A DNA stretch of 64,000 nucleotides from Paraphysomonas bandaiensis (Eukaryota; Chrysophyceae): NCBI GenBank assembly GCA_965644295.1, contig CBFFRP010000108.1, positions 287,093-351,092 on the forward strand. The letters run 5' to 3'. Position numbers and translations under genes: made by a program. This document shows, piece by piece, positions 23,682-34,671 of the stretch; position 1 is the first letter of the stretch; each line of letters opens with the position of its first letter. Under the pieces are notes generated by a model that worked only from the letters and a program-made list of their open reading frames with translations, was not told the origin of the DNA and did no database searches.

Positions 23682-24773
23682 CTAAGGTGGCTTACAAGGA
23701 TGATTTTTCGGATACAGTAGCATTTCTAAATATACAAGTTTTCCACTTCTAGTCCGGCCCTCTTCTATTGGTGGCAACATATCGTGACCACTTACAGATA
23801 TACAGGACATACAAACGCTTCGAAGTATTTGTTTGCATTCCCGATATATATCTTCGAAGCTACGAGTGGTGGAGTCCCTTCCAGCAATGAGTATGGGCAA
23901 GTTCTGCCCCGATATTTCATTATCGACACAGGTAGAGGGGAGAACACACGGTGAGCGCAACAGAACACACAAACCTTGTTGCAGCTCGCGCTTTACTCTG
24001 ACCAACAGACTTGTCTTGTACGTACCATCCGTGCAATACTACAAATCAAATATCAATGAGTCACAATAATACACTCCAACAACAGGATATAGATACTTAT
24101 ACACTTGAGTTTGGTATACGCTTGAGGGATATGAATACCTTGGAGTAAACTAGGTCATCCACCAACACTGTTCCTGGAGGGCACGGTACGGAAGTCACAA
24201 CTTCATCAGGATCTTGCACATCTTCTTCGACTTTAACATCCTTGGGCATACGTTTAGATGCCCGGGCACGGCGTCCACCGTCAACACTTTCACGCTGAAG
24301 TGCTAAGCCGTGCTTCCGAAGAACTACGGCGTGCTTCTTATTTGCTTTCGTCTCAGCATCTTTACGAAGATTGCGGTATCTACGCAGATATAAATATATT
24401 AAAGAGCAGGCAGAGGGAATACATCAGACCTGCTTCGGACAGTACCAGCGCTGTAAATCAGGGTCTTCGGTTGTGATTCAGCGGACTCCCTGCGCACAAC
24501 AAGTCAGCGACAGCTGAGTGCCATATGCGGACCTCACGCTATGGACGGTTTCATCTGCTGGTCGTCTATGACACTATCAAGAAGCAGAGGAGGAGGCTGA
24601 GAGACAGACAGAGGGGGCTCATAGGGGTCATGTGAGGGGCTATGGGTGTTATGAGAGGGCTCATGTGAGGGCTCATGTGTGTCGCTGTGTGTGTCGTCGT
24701 GTGTGTTGCTGTGAGGGGGTCGGGTGCCGTTAAGGAGATGGCGTCGTCTGTTCAGCTCTGCAAAGGAATGCAT
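23682..24773 (-). CDS. Unrecognised 4-exon protein
   Basis: Minus-strand exons 24538-24773, 24430-24489, 24139-24379 and 23682-24038 join in frame (894 nt, 297 residues) from the first ATG. The N-terminal 80 residues are His/Thr/Pro-rich with 'THEPSH'-type repeats and look disordered. A basic helical middle follows (RYRNLRKDAETKANKKHAVVL), then a compact stretch beginning PCPPGTVLVDDLVYSKY. The last exon is less certain: a possible 5' splice site lies just after the LLVRVKRELQQ segment, so the true C-terminus may differ. No family recognised. Confidence 0.55.
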
Positions 24774-24893
24774 AGTATCGACAGAAGCAGCACGGTGTGT
24801 GCGGGTGTATGAGGGTTGGAAAATCACATGAATTGGGCGCTTATTAGGCCCTCTCTCTCCTCATATGGACATGCAGGAGATAGTAGCTATATG

Positions 24894-24927
<34 letters not shown>

Positions 24928-25219
24928 TGTATGTATGTATGTATGTATGTATGTATGTATGTATGTATGTATGTATGTATGTATGTATGTATGTATATAT
25001 GTATGTATGTATATGTACTGCTGTACATGTGCGTGTCCAAGTACAGTGTATGTATACTATACACAAGCATAGGGTTGTCTTGTACAGCTATACGGTCGCA
25101 GTGCAGTGTATGATGGAGGAGTGCGCGGTTCAGTGATGTGATATCTTACAGTTGCCACCCATATAATTACAGTCTGTGTTCTTCTGCTGCAACCTCATTC
25201 ATTCCTCTTCATATGCTCG
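24774..25219. promoter_or_regulatory. Divergent promoter region carrying a TATG array
   Basis: Head-to-head spacer between the 4-exon gene and the FYVE gene. It contains the TATG array listed separately and, after it, TGTAC-type palindromes (25015-25095). Confidence 0.4.
24893..25016. repeat. (TATG)n microsatellite, ~120 bp
   Basis: Nearly pure TATG tetranucleotides on the plus strand with a few TATA interruptions at both ends. All frames stay open through it, producing artefactual Met-Tyr-Val-Cys or Ile-His-Thr-Tyr repeats. Confidence 0.97.
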
Positions 25220-25678
25220 ATGTTGCGCTGTGCTGGTAGCGTAGAATATGACGATAACAGTCAGAGGGATGCGAATCACAGTGTGCAGTTGTTGACATCC
25301 GCATCTAAAGCTAATTCAGAGGGATTCTCTCATACTGAAACAATTGTATTCGGGAGTGACGGTGTTTTAATTCGACGAGTAAGATATGATCAAGATATAT
25401 TACGAGAGACATATCTAGCTAGAGCTTTCTTAAATTTTGGGAGTTATAATGTGGGATGGGTGCTGAACGATGCCGTCATGAGCTGTATGATCTGCGACGA
25501 ACCGTTTAGTATCAGTCACAATCGACACCACTGTCGCGCATGCGGAAATTTAGCTTGTGATGAATGCTGTGCACAACGAGTGATAATAAAGCAACTTCCT
25601 GGCATTGAATCGAGAGTGTGCGATATATGTGCCGCCAAGCACCCACCTAACCAGGAATGGGATTTATGTGCAAGTTGA
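25220..25678 (+). CDS. Small FYVE zinc-finger protein
   Basis: A single exon of 152 residues from the ATG at 25220. A FYVE domain fills residues 80-138 with all signatures: the WxxD motif (WVLND, 80-84), four CxxC-type pairs (C89/C92, C105/C108, C113/C116, C134/C137), the basic patch NRHHCRACG and the closing RVCDIC. The FYVE fold binds PI3P on endosomes. The 79-residue N-terminal part is not recognised and has no membrane segment. The protein may be a minimal endosome adaptor. Together with the second FYVE protein at 57879 and the PX-VPS9 protein, it shows an active PI3P pathway in the organism. Confidence 0.88.
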   Translation: MLRCAGSVEYDDNSQRDANHSVQLLTSASKANSEGFSHTETIVFGSDGVLIRRVRYDQDILRETYLARAFLNFGSYNVGWVLNDAVMSCMICDEPFSISHNRHHCRACGNLACDECCAQRVIIKQLPGIESRVCDICAAKHPPNQEWDLCAS

Positions 25679-26234
25679 TACTTCTAAGTAGTTATGTGAT
25701 CAATTTGTGTTATACATTCACCTGATTGACTTACTATTTTTTTGCGCTGTGTTTTGCTACGTGTTATCGATTATTGAGCTATTTCACTCCAGTATGTTGT
25801 ATGTTGGTATGTTGTGGTTGCAGTATACAATGAAATAACTAATATCATATATAAGTACAATTCAATGAAGTAGAGTCTATCGGCAGAGATGTAGAAAATA
25901 AATAGAAATTTGAGAACCACAAACACGTAGCAGACCAGCAACATCATCATCTAGTGCAGATGAATAGAGTCAACAGCAGGAATTAAATATTAATTATGAC
26001 GCGACTAGGAGGGGTATTTGAGCCATATCCTTGTACAATAATAGCTTTATAAATCACTTATTTTTGCTACAATTATTATCAATAGTAATATGTTCTTAGA
26101 TTACAGAATAACCAATTCAGGCCCAATAGCAAGTTAAACTTACGATAGGCACAGTTAATCACTAGAGCATTATCAAATCACAAGGAACTGTCAGTGGAGT
26201 AATATCCAGCTGTTATTCTCTTACATTAAACCCT
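25679..26234. other. Convergent intergenic region
   Basis: AT-rich spacer between the FYVE gene and the amidase gene 3' ends. No gene seen. Confidence 0.45.
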
Positions 26235-27518
26235 TCACTGAGGAGGGGTTGGTAAATGGTGATCAAACCACACGATGACATCATAAGAACCTTTCTTCAC
26301 ATCCATGACTGCCGATATGTCAGTGTGCATGTTAAACGTTGGCCACGTCTTTAAAATGTCCCATATGTCAGAGTCATCGAAGTCTTTCCCAGCAAGAGCG
26401 TTAAGGTTGTCAGTCATAGGCGTTGCGCGATCATCTGCCGGAATAGGAGGAAATTCCAAGTCGTAGTTTGTAACCCCGACCCAGAAGTCCATTTGAGTGT
26501 TACCGCCGGGAGAGGTAATCACTTCTTCCATTTTGTAGTGGTGCACGACTCTCTCACGACTACGGGCCAGAACAGACCCCTCCGGGTATTTTGTACCTGA
26601 GATAATGTAGTACACTGGGTTCACGATGGGCCACGATCCCATTGCCTCCACTGCTTCGTCGTAAGTCTGATAGTTCTCGAAAACATAGCGTGCATGCTGT
26701 TCAGGTGTACGGGTGCCGTTGCTGAGAGCCATCTCCAAAATATTTAATGGAATGTTTCCACCTTTGCGCCTGGCATCCATGGACCACCCAAAGGCATTCT
26801 CCTTGACCGCATGCAAAATACCAACGAATCCCACAGCAGTCGTTCCATGAAATACAGTTTTCCCTCCTCTCTGGTACTTCACATTAATCAAAAACTGTTT
26901 CAGCGAATCAGCCAAATTCCAGTCCAAGTTGCGACCATGGTAGATAGTGCCATCTGGGTTCGATGCAACGAAAGAGGTGCACGGTCCAGGCCCCTCAATA
27001 TCTTCGTTATCTTTAAGCTGTAAATTTCCGATGCCATTAAAATCATCATTTCGCTCACAGAAATCTTCATTGACTGGTCCAGTGGTATTCCACGAGTCAC
27101 AGGACAGTCCAAGGTGCTCCAATTGATAGATTAAATTGATCATAACAACATCACCCTCAGTAATACCCAAGGCCTTGGCATATCCCTTCATCTCGTCTCC
27201 ATAGTCTTTAAAAAATGGCAGCAGATGACCCGCAACTTTCTCGAGGGGTTTCAACCATCCAGGAGGAAGATTAACGCGCAAATAATTTACCAGCATCCAT
27301 GCCACGTCCTTGTACTCCTCCCCTATCGCAGCCCATCTCTCTTCCTGAGGTAGGTCGAGATTGACAGTGTATTCCTTGGCCACTCGAGGATACTTCTCAT
27401 CAGACCGTACTCTATTCTCCGGTACTTCCATCCAGCCCCGCGCCCCTGCTGATACCAGAGGAACACTTACACATAGAAGACTCGCCACTGCCACGATATT
27501 CAGATAGCGGGATATCAT
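26235..27518 (-). CDS. Acid ceramidase / NAAA-type lysosomal amidase
   Basis: A single exon of 427 residues. An N-terminal signal peptide (LNIVAVASLLCVSVPLVSA) directs it to the secretory/lysosomal route. The family's alpha-subunit region leads to Cys180 in the GPCTSFVA motif, the N-terminal nucleophile exposed by self-cleavage, followed by GRNLDW (195-200), which carries the conserved Arg and Asp. The downstream TAVGFVGILHAV, GWSMDARRKGGN and NPVYYIISG segments and the C-terminal DISAVMDVKKG fit the beta subunit. Members hydrolyse the amide bond of ceramide (acid ceramidase) or of N-acylethanolamines (NAAA); sequence alone does not decide which. It lies 3.2 kb from the CREST-TLC gene, a second ceramide-related gene. 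The intact nucleophile and subunit order indicate an active enzyme. Confidence 0.93.
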   Translation of the reverse strand: MISRYLNIVAVASLLCVSVPLVSAGARGWMEVPENRVRSDEKYPRVAKEYTVNLDLPQEERWAAIGEEYKDVAWMLVNYLRVNLPPGWLKPLEKVAGHLLPFFKDYGDEMKGYAKALGITEGDVVMINLIYQLEHLGLSCDSWNTTGPVNEDFCERNDDFNGIGNLQLKDNEDIEGPGPCTSFVASNPDGTIYHGRNLDWNLADSLKQFLINVKYQRGGKTVFHGTTAVGFVGILHAVKENAFGWSMDARRKGGNIPLNILEMALSNGTRTPEQHARYVFENYQTYDEAVEAMGSWPIVNPVYYIISGTKYPEGSVLARSRERVVHHYKMEEVITSPGGNTQMDFWVGVTNYDLEFPPIPADDRATPMTDNLNALAGKDFDDSDIWDILKTWPTFNMHTDISAVMDVKKGSYDVIVWFDHHLPTPPQ

Positions 27519-28454
27519 ATTTCTGTTGTTGTTGACTATGACTGATAGATAGCTAGATTATGTATGTATGTATGTATGTATGTATGTATGTATGTATGTA
27601 TGTATGTATGTATGTATGTATGTATGTATGTATGTATGTATGTATGTATGTATGTATGTATGTATGTATGTATGTATGTATGTATGTATGTGTATGTATG
27701 TATGTATGTATGTATGTATGTATGTATGTATGTATGTATGTATGTATGTATGTATGTATGTATGTATGTATGTATGTATGTATGTATGTATGTATGTATG
27801 TATGTATGTATGTATGTATGTATGTATGTATGTATGTATGTATGTATGTATGTATGTATGTATGTATGTATGTATGTATGTATGTATGTATGTATGTATG
27901 TATGTATGTATGTATGTATGTATGTATGTATGTATGTATGTATGTATGTATGTATGTATGTATGTATGTATGTATGTATGTATGTATGTATGTATGTATG
28001 TATGTATGTATGTATGTATGTATGTATGTATGTATGTATGTATGTATGTATGTATGTATGTATGTATGTATGTATGTATGTATGTATGTATGTATGTATG
28101 TATGTATGTATGTATGTATGTATGTATGTATGTATGTATGTATGTATGTATGTATGTATGTATGTATGTATGTATGTATGTATGTATGTATGTATGTATG
28201 TATGTATGTATGTATGTATGTATGTATGTATGTATGTATGTATGTATGTATGTATGTATGTATGTATGTATGTATGTATGTATGTATGTATGTATGTATG
28301 TATGTATGTATGTATGTATGTATGTATGTATGTATGTATGTATGTATGTATGTATGTATGTATGTATGTATGTATGTATGTATGTATGTATGTAGGTGGG
28401 TATGTGTGCCTTATAAAGCTACTGTACATATATATCAATGTATGATATGGCCAA
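27519..28454. promoter_or_regulatory. Divergent promoter region almost filled by a TATG array
   Basis: Only about 40 bp separate the amidase start from the array and about 60 bp separate the array from the start of the gene at 28455, so any promoters for both genes must overlap or flank the repeat. Confidence 0.45.
27559..28394. repeat. (TATG)n microsatellite, ~836 bp
   Basis: An almost perfect TATG tandem array of over 200 units, with one two-base slip near 27690 and degenerate edges. Long open frames of MYVC or IHTY repeats on both strands are artefacts of the 4-bp unit. Confidence 0.98.
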
Positions 28455-28823
28455 ATGAGCAAGAACTCATCGAAATCACGAAAGAAGAAAACGAAGCATG
28501 TCAACTCCGCAAGTGTAAATGATCTCGTTGCTGACATCAGATCCCTCGAGAGCAGAGTGAGGGGGGCGGGTCTAGTTGTGACATATCCAGACACAGAGCA
28601 TGATAAGACTCCTATGCTTGGACACACTAAGGGAAACACTGCTAGTAATAGGAAAGTAATCAAACGACACCAGCAGAAGGAGTTGATGAAAGTCAAACTT
28701 CACTTGGAGGGGATATTGGCCTCTGCCGGTGTTCATACAGGAGACTGTGGTGACTTATCCGATGAAGATGACGGCGACTCCGATATTGACCAAAACTTCG
28801 CTGATTATTATGAAGATTTCTGA
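28455..28823 (+). CDS. Small charged protein, unrecognised
   Basis: A single exon of 122 residues from the ATG at 28455. The N-terminus is highly basic (SKSRKKKTKH), the middle is helical (NRKVIKRHQQKELMKVKLHL), and the C-terminus is strongly acidic (DLSDEDDGDSDIDQNFADYYEDF). This bipolar layout is common in nucleolar and ribosome-assembly factors, but no family was recognised. It is head-to-head with the amidase gene, with the TATG array between them. Confidence 0.55.
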   Translation: MSKNSSKSRKKKTKHVNSASVNDLVADIRSLESRVRGAGLVVTYPDTEHDKTPMLGHTKGNTASNRKVIKRHQQKELMKVKLHLEGILASAGVHTGDCGDLSDEDDGDSDIDQNFADYYEDF

Positions 28824-29364
28824 TGTTAGACTTGTGTATATTTGTATTTTAATTTGTTAAGGTGTTTAGCCTCTTTCTAGTGCATTACTGGCGAAATGGA
28901 GTGTGAAGTAGATTTTGCCGCCGATATCTGTTGCTCAGTGAATAAGCGTGATTAACACACAGCCCGCATTTTGACATGAAGACTATCTTGTATTGAGTTA
29001 CACATGGCGCGTTTTGGACACAGACCTTGTATCAGAGAGTGTATCTAAAGTGGTGTTAATCAAGAATATAGTCGTATAGCCAGGGCCAGATAACAATATA
29101 TCCCAATCCAATATATTTTTACTTGGTCCTGTGTATTGTAGCATGGTGAATTCTTTGAATATAGATTAAGGATAATTGTAAACCAGAACATGTCGTTCCA
29201 ATCCCAGCTATTATTATGGTTATCATAATTTGAAGCAAAATACTCCTAATGGACTAATGAATATTCATGGGAAATAATCAATATTCAGTGTTTGCCAAAT
29301 GTACGAGTTATAAGGTTCATGACGTAGACGGTCTCTCTGTACTAGATATTACCTCCTCCTTAGA
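28824..29364. other. Intergenic region
   Basis: AT-rich 3' flank of the 28455 gene. Nothing seen before the tandem repeat array begins. Confidence 0.45.
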
Positions 29365-30122
29365 AGTAAACGGTATCCACTATCTCTGCCACCAACAGTA
29401 TCCAACGCGAATGAACTATACGAAATATGTAAGTTAACTTCAAATGAATTGCAACACAGACTGAATACAATCCACTATCTTGTAACTAATATATACTATA
29501 GCAATCGTTTTGGAACAGGAAGTTGACCAACTAACAACTTACTGAAATGAGAAATTGCAACAAACAGGCACCATTTGCCAACATAGTACACATATGCAAT
29601 ATCGAGGTGGCCTTACCAGTAAACGGTATCCACTATCTGCCACCAACAGTATCCAACGCGAATGAACTATACGAAATATGTAAGTTAACTTCAAATGAAT
29701 TGCAACACAGACTGAATACAATCCACTATCTTGTAACTAATATATACTATAGCAATCGTTTTGGAACAGGAAGTTGACCAACTAGCAACTTACTGAAATG
29801 AGAAATTGCAACAAACAGGCACCATTTGCCAACATAGTACACATATGCAATATCGAGGTGGCCTTACCAGTAAACGGTATCCACTATCTGCCACCAACAG
29901 TATCCAACGCGAATGAACTATACGAAATATGTAAGTTAACTTCAAATGAATTGCAACACAGACTGAATACAATCCACTATCTTGTAACTAATATATACTA
30001 TAGCAATCGTTTTGGAACAGGAAGTTGACCAACTAACAACTTACTGAAATGAGAAATTGCAACAAACAGGCACCATTTGCCAACATAGTACACATATGCA
30101 ATATCGAGGTGGCCTTACCAGT
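29365..30122. repeat. Three-copy tandem repeat, 251-bp unit
   Basis: Units start with 'agtaaacggtatccacta' at about 29365, 29618 and 29869, and are nearly identical; the first has a two-base insertion ('tatctctgcc' against 'tatctgcc'). The block stops at about 30122, where 'ccagtggatgat' replaces the next unit. Open frames inside repeat with the unit and have no recognisable protein. Confidence 0.95.
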
Positions 30123-30762
30123 GGATGATGTCCATTACTTTGTCTCTATTGTTGTGGACTTGTTTTATCGGTAACCACACTGATAAGGAACAGTTCTTCC
30201 ATTTTTCTAAGGAAATTACTGTTGTCGATACATTATGAATCTGTGTCGTGTATCATCTTGTTTAGATCTAATGGTAGAAGGGGCCTGTTTATGTGGTGAC
30301 TTTTGCATGTTGATGCAGCAGCCTGCAGTGTGTCTCCTCAACCGCTAATTATTAGGAGGTGTATACCACATATACCATTCATGTATACCCGGGGAGTGAG
30401 TTTGAGTGTATAGGATTCCTACTGTGTATACTGTATACATATACAAGAGCTTTTCGTAGTGGAGTTTTTATGTGTCAAATTATTTAGAAACTCAGTTATT
30501 TTAGATACTATGAACCCTAAAATACGTGCATGTTTTCATATATGTGCGATTTTTTCGTTGTGACATCATCCATTCTGCTTCACATACACACACAGTAGAG
30601 CGGAGAGAGTATCATATCGCCCATCAGCACATAACATACACCCGCAGCGCCCTCATATACACACCCATCAAGTCAAAGAGGTGTAAATAGAGAACACTCT
30701 GCCCATTGGCAGCAGTTATCCTTAACCCCTGTTGCTCGACAACACACATAGCTATCATCCTA
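30123..30762. promoter_or_regulatory. Upstream region of CREST-TLC gene
   Basis: No gene seen. TGTATACTGTATAC at about 30423-30437 is the strongest example of the palindromic word found near gene starts. CA/TA-rich DNA follows up to the gene. Confidence 0.35.
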
Positions 30763-32687
30763 ATGCTCCTGAGCCCTCCTCCTCATATAACGGCCTACTT
30801 CCTTATAGGTGTATGGGCTGCTCTGGCTGTAGGGGGCATATTCTCTAGTAGAACCATATGGAACAAATGTTTTCCTCGAGGGGGATATGAGATATATAAG
30901 AAACAAGGGGAATACGGTGAGTATGAGCGGTATCCTAAGCCATGGTCCCCCTTCCAAGAGCCTCTTAATGCATGGACCTCTCTGGCTTATCTTATATTCG
31001 GGTGTGTTATCCTCTGCACAGGTGTAAATGATCTTTACGACACCTCTAAACCTCCGAATCATCTTGCAGCTGCACCTGGCTTTTCTATTCTGTATGGGGT
31101 GTCTGGGATTTACTTGGGAATAAGCTCATTCCTCTTTCATGCATCTCATGCGGAAACGTGGCGTAAAGCGGACGCTGGGATGACCTCTGGAGTAGTCCTT
31201 AGCCCTCTCATTTTTGCACTTTGGGATCGTCTTCGTCCCCCCGCAGGAAACCAGTCATGGATGGTTGGTGTAGCCCTCCTCCTGCAGCTTTCTCTCACTC
31301 ACGGGTACTTGCCATATGGATCCTCAGATATACTTCTGCCATCACTGGTTGGAATTGCATGGATTGTGGAATTACTACCCAGATATGGTGGACCAGTGGA
31401 CGACGGACAGTATAGTTTGTGGGGGCAGTGTTTTTACACTTGTATAGTGGGTATGCTACTTAGACTGGCCGATATTAAGAGAGGAAATCCGACCTTCTTA
31501 CACTGGGTATTACGTATATGCATAGGTGAGGCTTTTCCTTATCAAATGTGACTTAATTAATGCTTTGCATATGTTGTTACCTTTTCTAGGCATCTCATTA
31601 TATCCATTTGGGTGGTATTTAGGTCTTTCTAACCCAGTCATACTATGCGGAATAGGTGCCTGGTTCCTTGTCAACTACGATGTCACACTCGGCCATATCT
31701 GGTGGCACTTCGGGTCTGCATATTCCCTCTTCATCTGGTGGTATATGTTGCGCATTCGGCCGGGAAACCAGTATTTTACTGATGCAGTCTTGTCGGACAT
31801 GCCTATTGTGACGGTGCTGCTTTTTATTGGTGTTAAAAATGCTGTGCGGAGGATATTTATGGCGCTCCCCTTCCCTTCCTGTGATCACAGAGATCGGGTA
31901 TTCCTTTTGCTTGATCACACCATCTATGCCATGTGGGGTTACATAGCAGTAGTCGCAATACCAGAAGATCGTTCTCCGGGCTCCTCATGGATGCTCACCC
32001 CAATTCTCTGCTGGAGCTCCCCACCGTTTCCATTGGACTCTTTTTACCTCTATTTCCTCGCCAAAGTGGCGTCCCATATAGAAGACCTTGGAATGCTAGT
32101 AACGCGAAATATTCTCAATCGACAGAAGAAGGTTGAGGAGGACGACTCATATGTTTCCAGCAATATTGATAAGAAAAACATACCGAGTCCCGTCGACCGC
32201 ACTGACAGCAGTGTGGCAATGCACCACATGGTATCAGCGGCGTTGTGCATGGGCTCATGGTTCACAGGCTACTCACGTATTGCCTCCTTGGTGATGGTGC
32301 TACACGACATCAGCGATGTACCACTGGACATAGCTCGAGTAGCTGCCATAGCTGGATGGAATCTGGTACAAAACTTATTTCTAGGGGTGTCCATACTTTC
32401 GTGGGCCTACTGGAGGTATTTAAGTGGATCAAAGATTGTTATGATTTAACTCCTTATTTCACAGATTGTGGTTCTTTGTGACAGTTGTGCTGTATACAAT
32501 TGCATTTGAGTCAAAAAGCCTTCATAACTCAAGTTCATGTGACCCGGGCTCGTGTACCTGGACCTCTGTGCCAGAGAGAGTGCCTTTTTTACTTCTGCTT
32601 GGGGTATTGGTAATACTGCATGCTACTTGGCTATATAAATTGGGAAGAAAGTTTTACGTTGAGGTAAATAGGTATATTGCTAGGTAA
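30763..32687 (+). CDS. CREST (ceramidase-like) and TLC (ceramide-synthase-like) fusion membrane protein
   Basis: Exons 30763-31525, 31590-32415 and 32465-32687 give about 603 residues from the first ATG. Many membrane segments are visible. The first half matches the CREST hydrolase superfamily of alkaline ceramidases: EPLNAWTSLAYLIFG, then SSFLFHASHAETW with His126 and Asp137 (ADAGM), and the paired histidines GHIWWH (His290 and His294), i.e. the Ser/His/Asp/His/His metal-site pattern. The second half carries the Lag1 motif of ceramide synthases: HHMVSAALCMGSW (His466/467), then VLHDISD (His493, Asp494), and the following YWRLWFF helix. Ceramide synthase acylates a sphingoid base, while alkaline ceramidase hydrolyses ceramide. 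Both junction introns are in frame, so one polypeptide is predicted. Whether either half is active is not shown. Confidence 0.87.
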
Positions 32688-34671
32688 GTAATTTGTAATA
32701 TGGGTTGCAACGTAAACTACTCTTTGAAAAAAATGCATATACGTGGTAATGCGAACTTTGGGACACACTGTTGTGCTTATTATGCAGTCCGAGAAATTCA
32801 GTAATAAGTAATATTAGCTGAAATAACGAAATGTATTTGATAAGGATGGCTGATCGAACACATTATAAGTATGTTACGTGTGTATTAAAAATTATACTAG
32901 GTCCTACTTCCTTGATTTTTTTGCGCTGTAATGCTATCGCCTGGTCTAATAGCTCACAAGGTAATATAATACAGTTCTAGTGGATGTCTATAGACTATAG
33001 AATATATTTGCGGATATGAGATTCACTGGTGAACAGATGTGACGATATGAGTAACATGTTACATAAATATAACACTGATTACATTGAGAACAAATTTCCT
33101 CTAGTATACTCCTCTTCATACTACTATATACTATTACAAGTCTACACAACCGTATATTAATTCGATCAGTTACTGTTCGGGTAAGTGAGGTTTGTTGTCA
33201 CTTTGAATCTTCAGGGCTGCCTATTCGAAGCAACGTTATGAATAATTGTGTGCACCTTCCTCCTATCATGTTTGACTCTACCACGCATAAAAGCTTTTGC
33301 TTTAGAGTTCGCAATGTTCGGTACAAATCACTGAAGAACACTAGTTCAGTGACTTATGGTACACTACGCTAAGCACTCATATTCTTGATCAATTAAATGA
33401 ATTATTAAATGTTTATGTGGATAAATCCAATTGGGTTTCACAACAAAAAATGCTGTTTTATAACAATAACTGCAGTCAAATATGTATAGTAAAACAATAT
33501 CGATGCTGATAATGCGTATTCGCTATCATGTTTGATTGAGATCTGCTTCTGCAGTTGTCTGCCATTCTGGTCTCCACAGATTTTTACAGAAGCCTTGAAA
33601 ATTGAAAATCTGCCTCTCAGTTTCATAATGAACATTCGAACAAAACATGTTAATGATGCTATAGTGACTTTGAAGTTTTAAATAGCTACATGCTACATGT
33701 GGTTATACCGCTTATGATTATGTGTAATAACGTAATAACTAATATACGCATTCAATTTATACCTTGCCAGTGTAAAATTGGCAGTACTTTTTTATGAATT
33801 AATTGTAATTAATTGTAATTAATTGACTAGCTACAGTTAATTATAATTGCAATTATGATTAGCTGTCCTAATTTCAATTATTGCACTTTTTGATTTGAAC
33901 CATCATCAAATATCAAGACTTGGAAGTACATTGCTTGCAACGAAACGAGATAATAGCTGACGTAGTACTAGGCTAGTTTCAGCGACATATCCAACGTAAA
34001 AAAATAAAGGGAAAGCGCAGGGCATTTCTTTTTCTGTTAATTAACCTAAGGCCTACAACTACAGAATAGTCTATCGTCTATTGTATTGTTAGAAAGTGAT
34101 ATTTTTAGTAATATAAGACCTTCGTTAACACTTATATAGAATATTATATAATTATAAGAGTTACCATACTTCATTCATTGACATTCACCAACTCTTTTTA
34201 TCTCTGCTACACCAACCATTTCTAGTACGATCTTACATCGTCACTATCTTGTACAGTCAGTATATTTCAGTTTCATCACTACAATGGCTATCATATATTG
34301 GTTCTCATACTACAGCTAGCTACTACTGTATTCTTTGTGTAACGGATATAATTCTAATATCTTGGAAACTACAGCTTTTAATTGCTCACAAACAGCAAAA
34401 CTCAACATTGTTCCCTATCCCTGACGCAGCTGTATGCCTTTAATCTAATAAAGAATAGCTAAATGCACCAATTAAGGAAAGAAAGGACGGTATAATTCTC
34501 CAACTCGCATTAATTAGATAAGTTGTTGTGACACATTAATAGCAGTAAAAGGTAATGACATGGGCTCGAAACCGACAACTCCTACTAACTGAATATCGGT
34601 TCTATAAGTACAACGCAACACGCAGTATACTAGCTGACTAGCTGGCTAGCAGTAGGACGAGCGAAAGAAGC
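32688..34671. other. Gene-poor AT-rich region
   Basis: About 2 kb without a gene. It includes the AT-rich foldback element near 33795-33880. The right end is the 3' flank of eEF2. Confidence 0.45.
33795..33880. repeat. AT-rich MITE-like fragment
   Basis: A tandem 'aattaattgt' stretch followed by 'aattataattgcaattat' (33839-33856), which is shared exactly with 17835-17852 with similar flanks. A related TAATTGCAAT-rich block is seen near 52140-52270. Confidence 0.4.

Noticed and set aside
27559-28696. Very long open frames (over 250 codons) through TATG/CATA arrays
   Set aside because: A 4-bp unit without stops keeps all frames open on both strands; the peptides are pure MYVC or IHTY repeats and identical in kind at four loci.
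29365-30122. Possible CRISPR-like array
   Set aside because: The 251-bp units are directly adjacent with no short repeats and unique spacers, and the DNA is nuclear eukaryotic.
30763-32687. Two separate genes (CREST and TLC) instead of a fusion
   Set aside because: No stop, start region or promoter-like gap separates the halves, and the splice junctions keep a single frame; transcript proof is still lacking.
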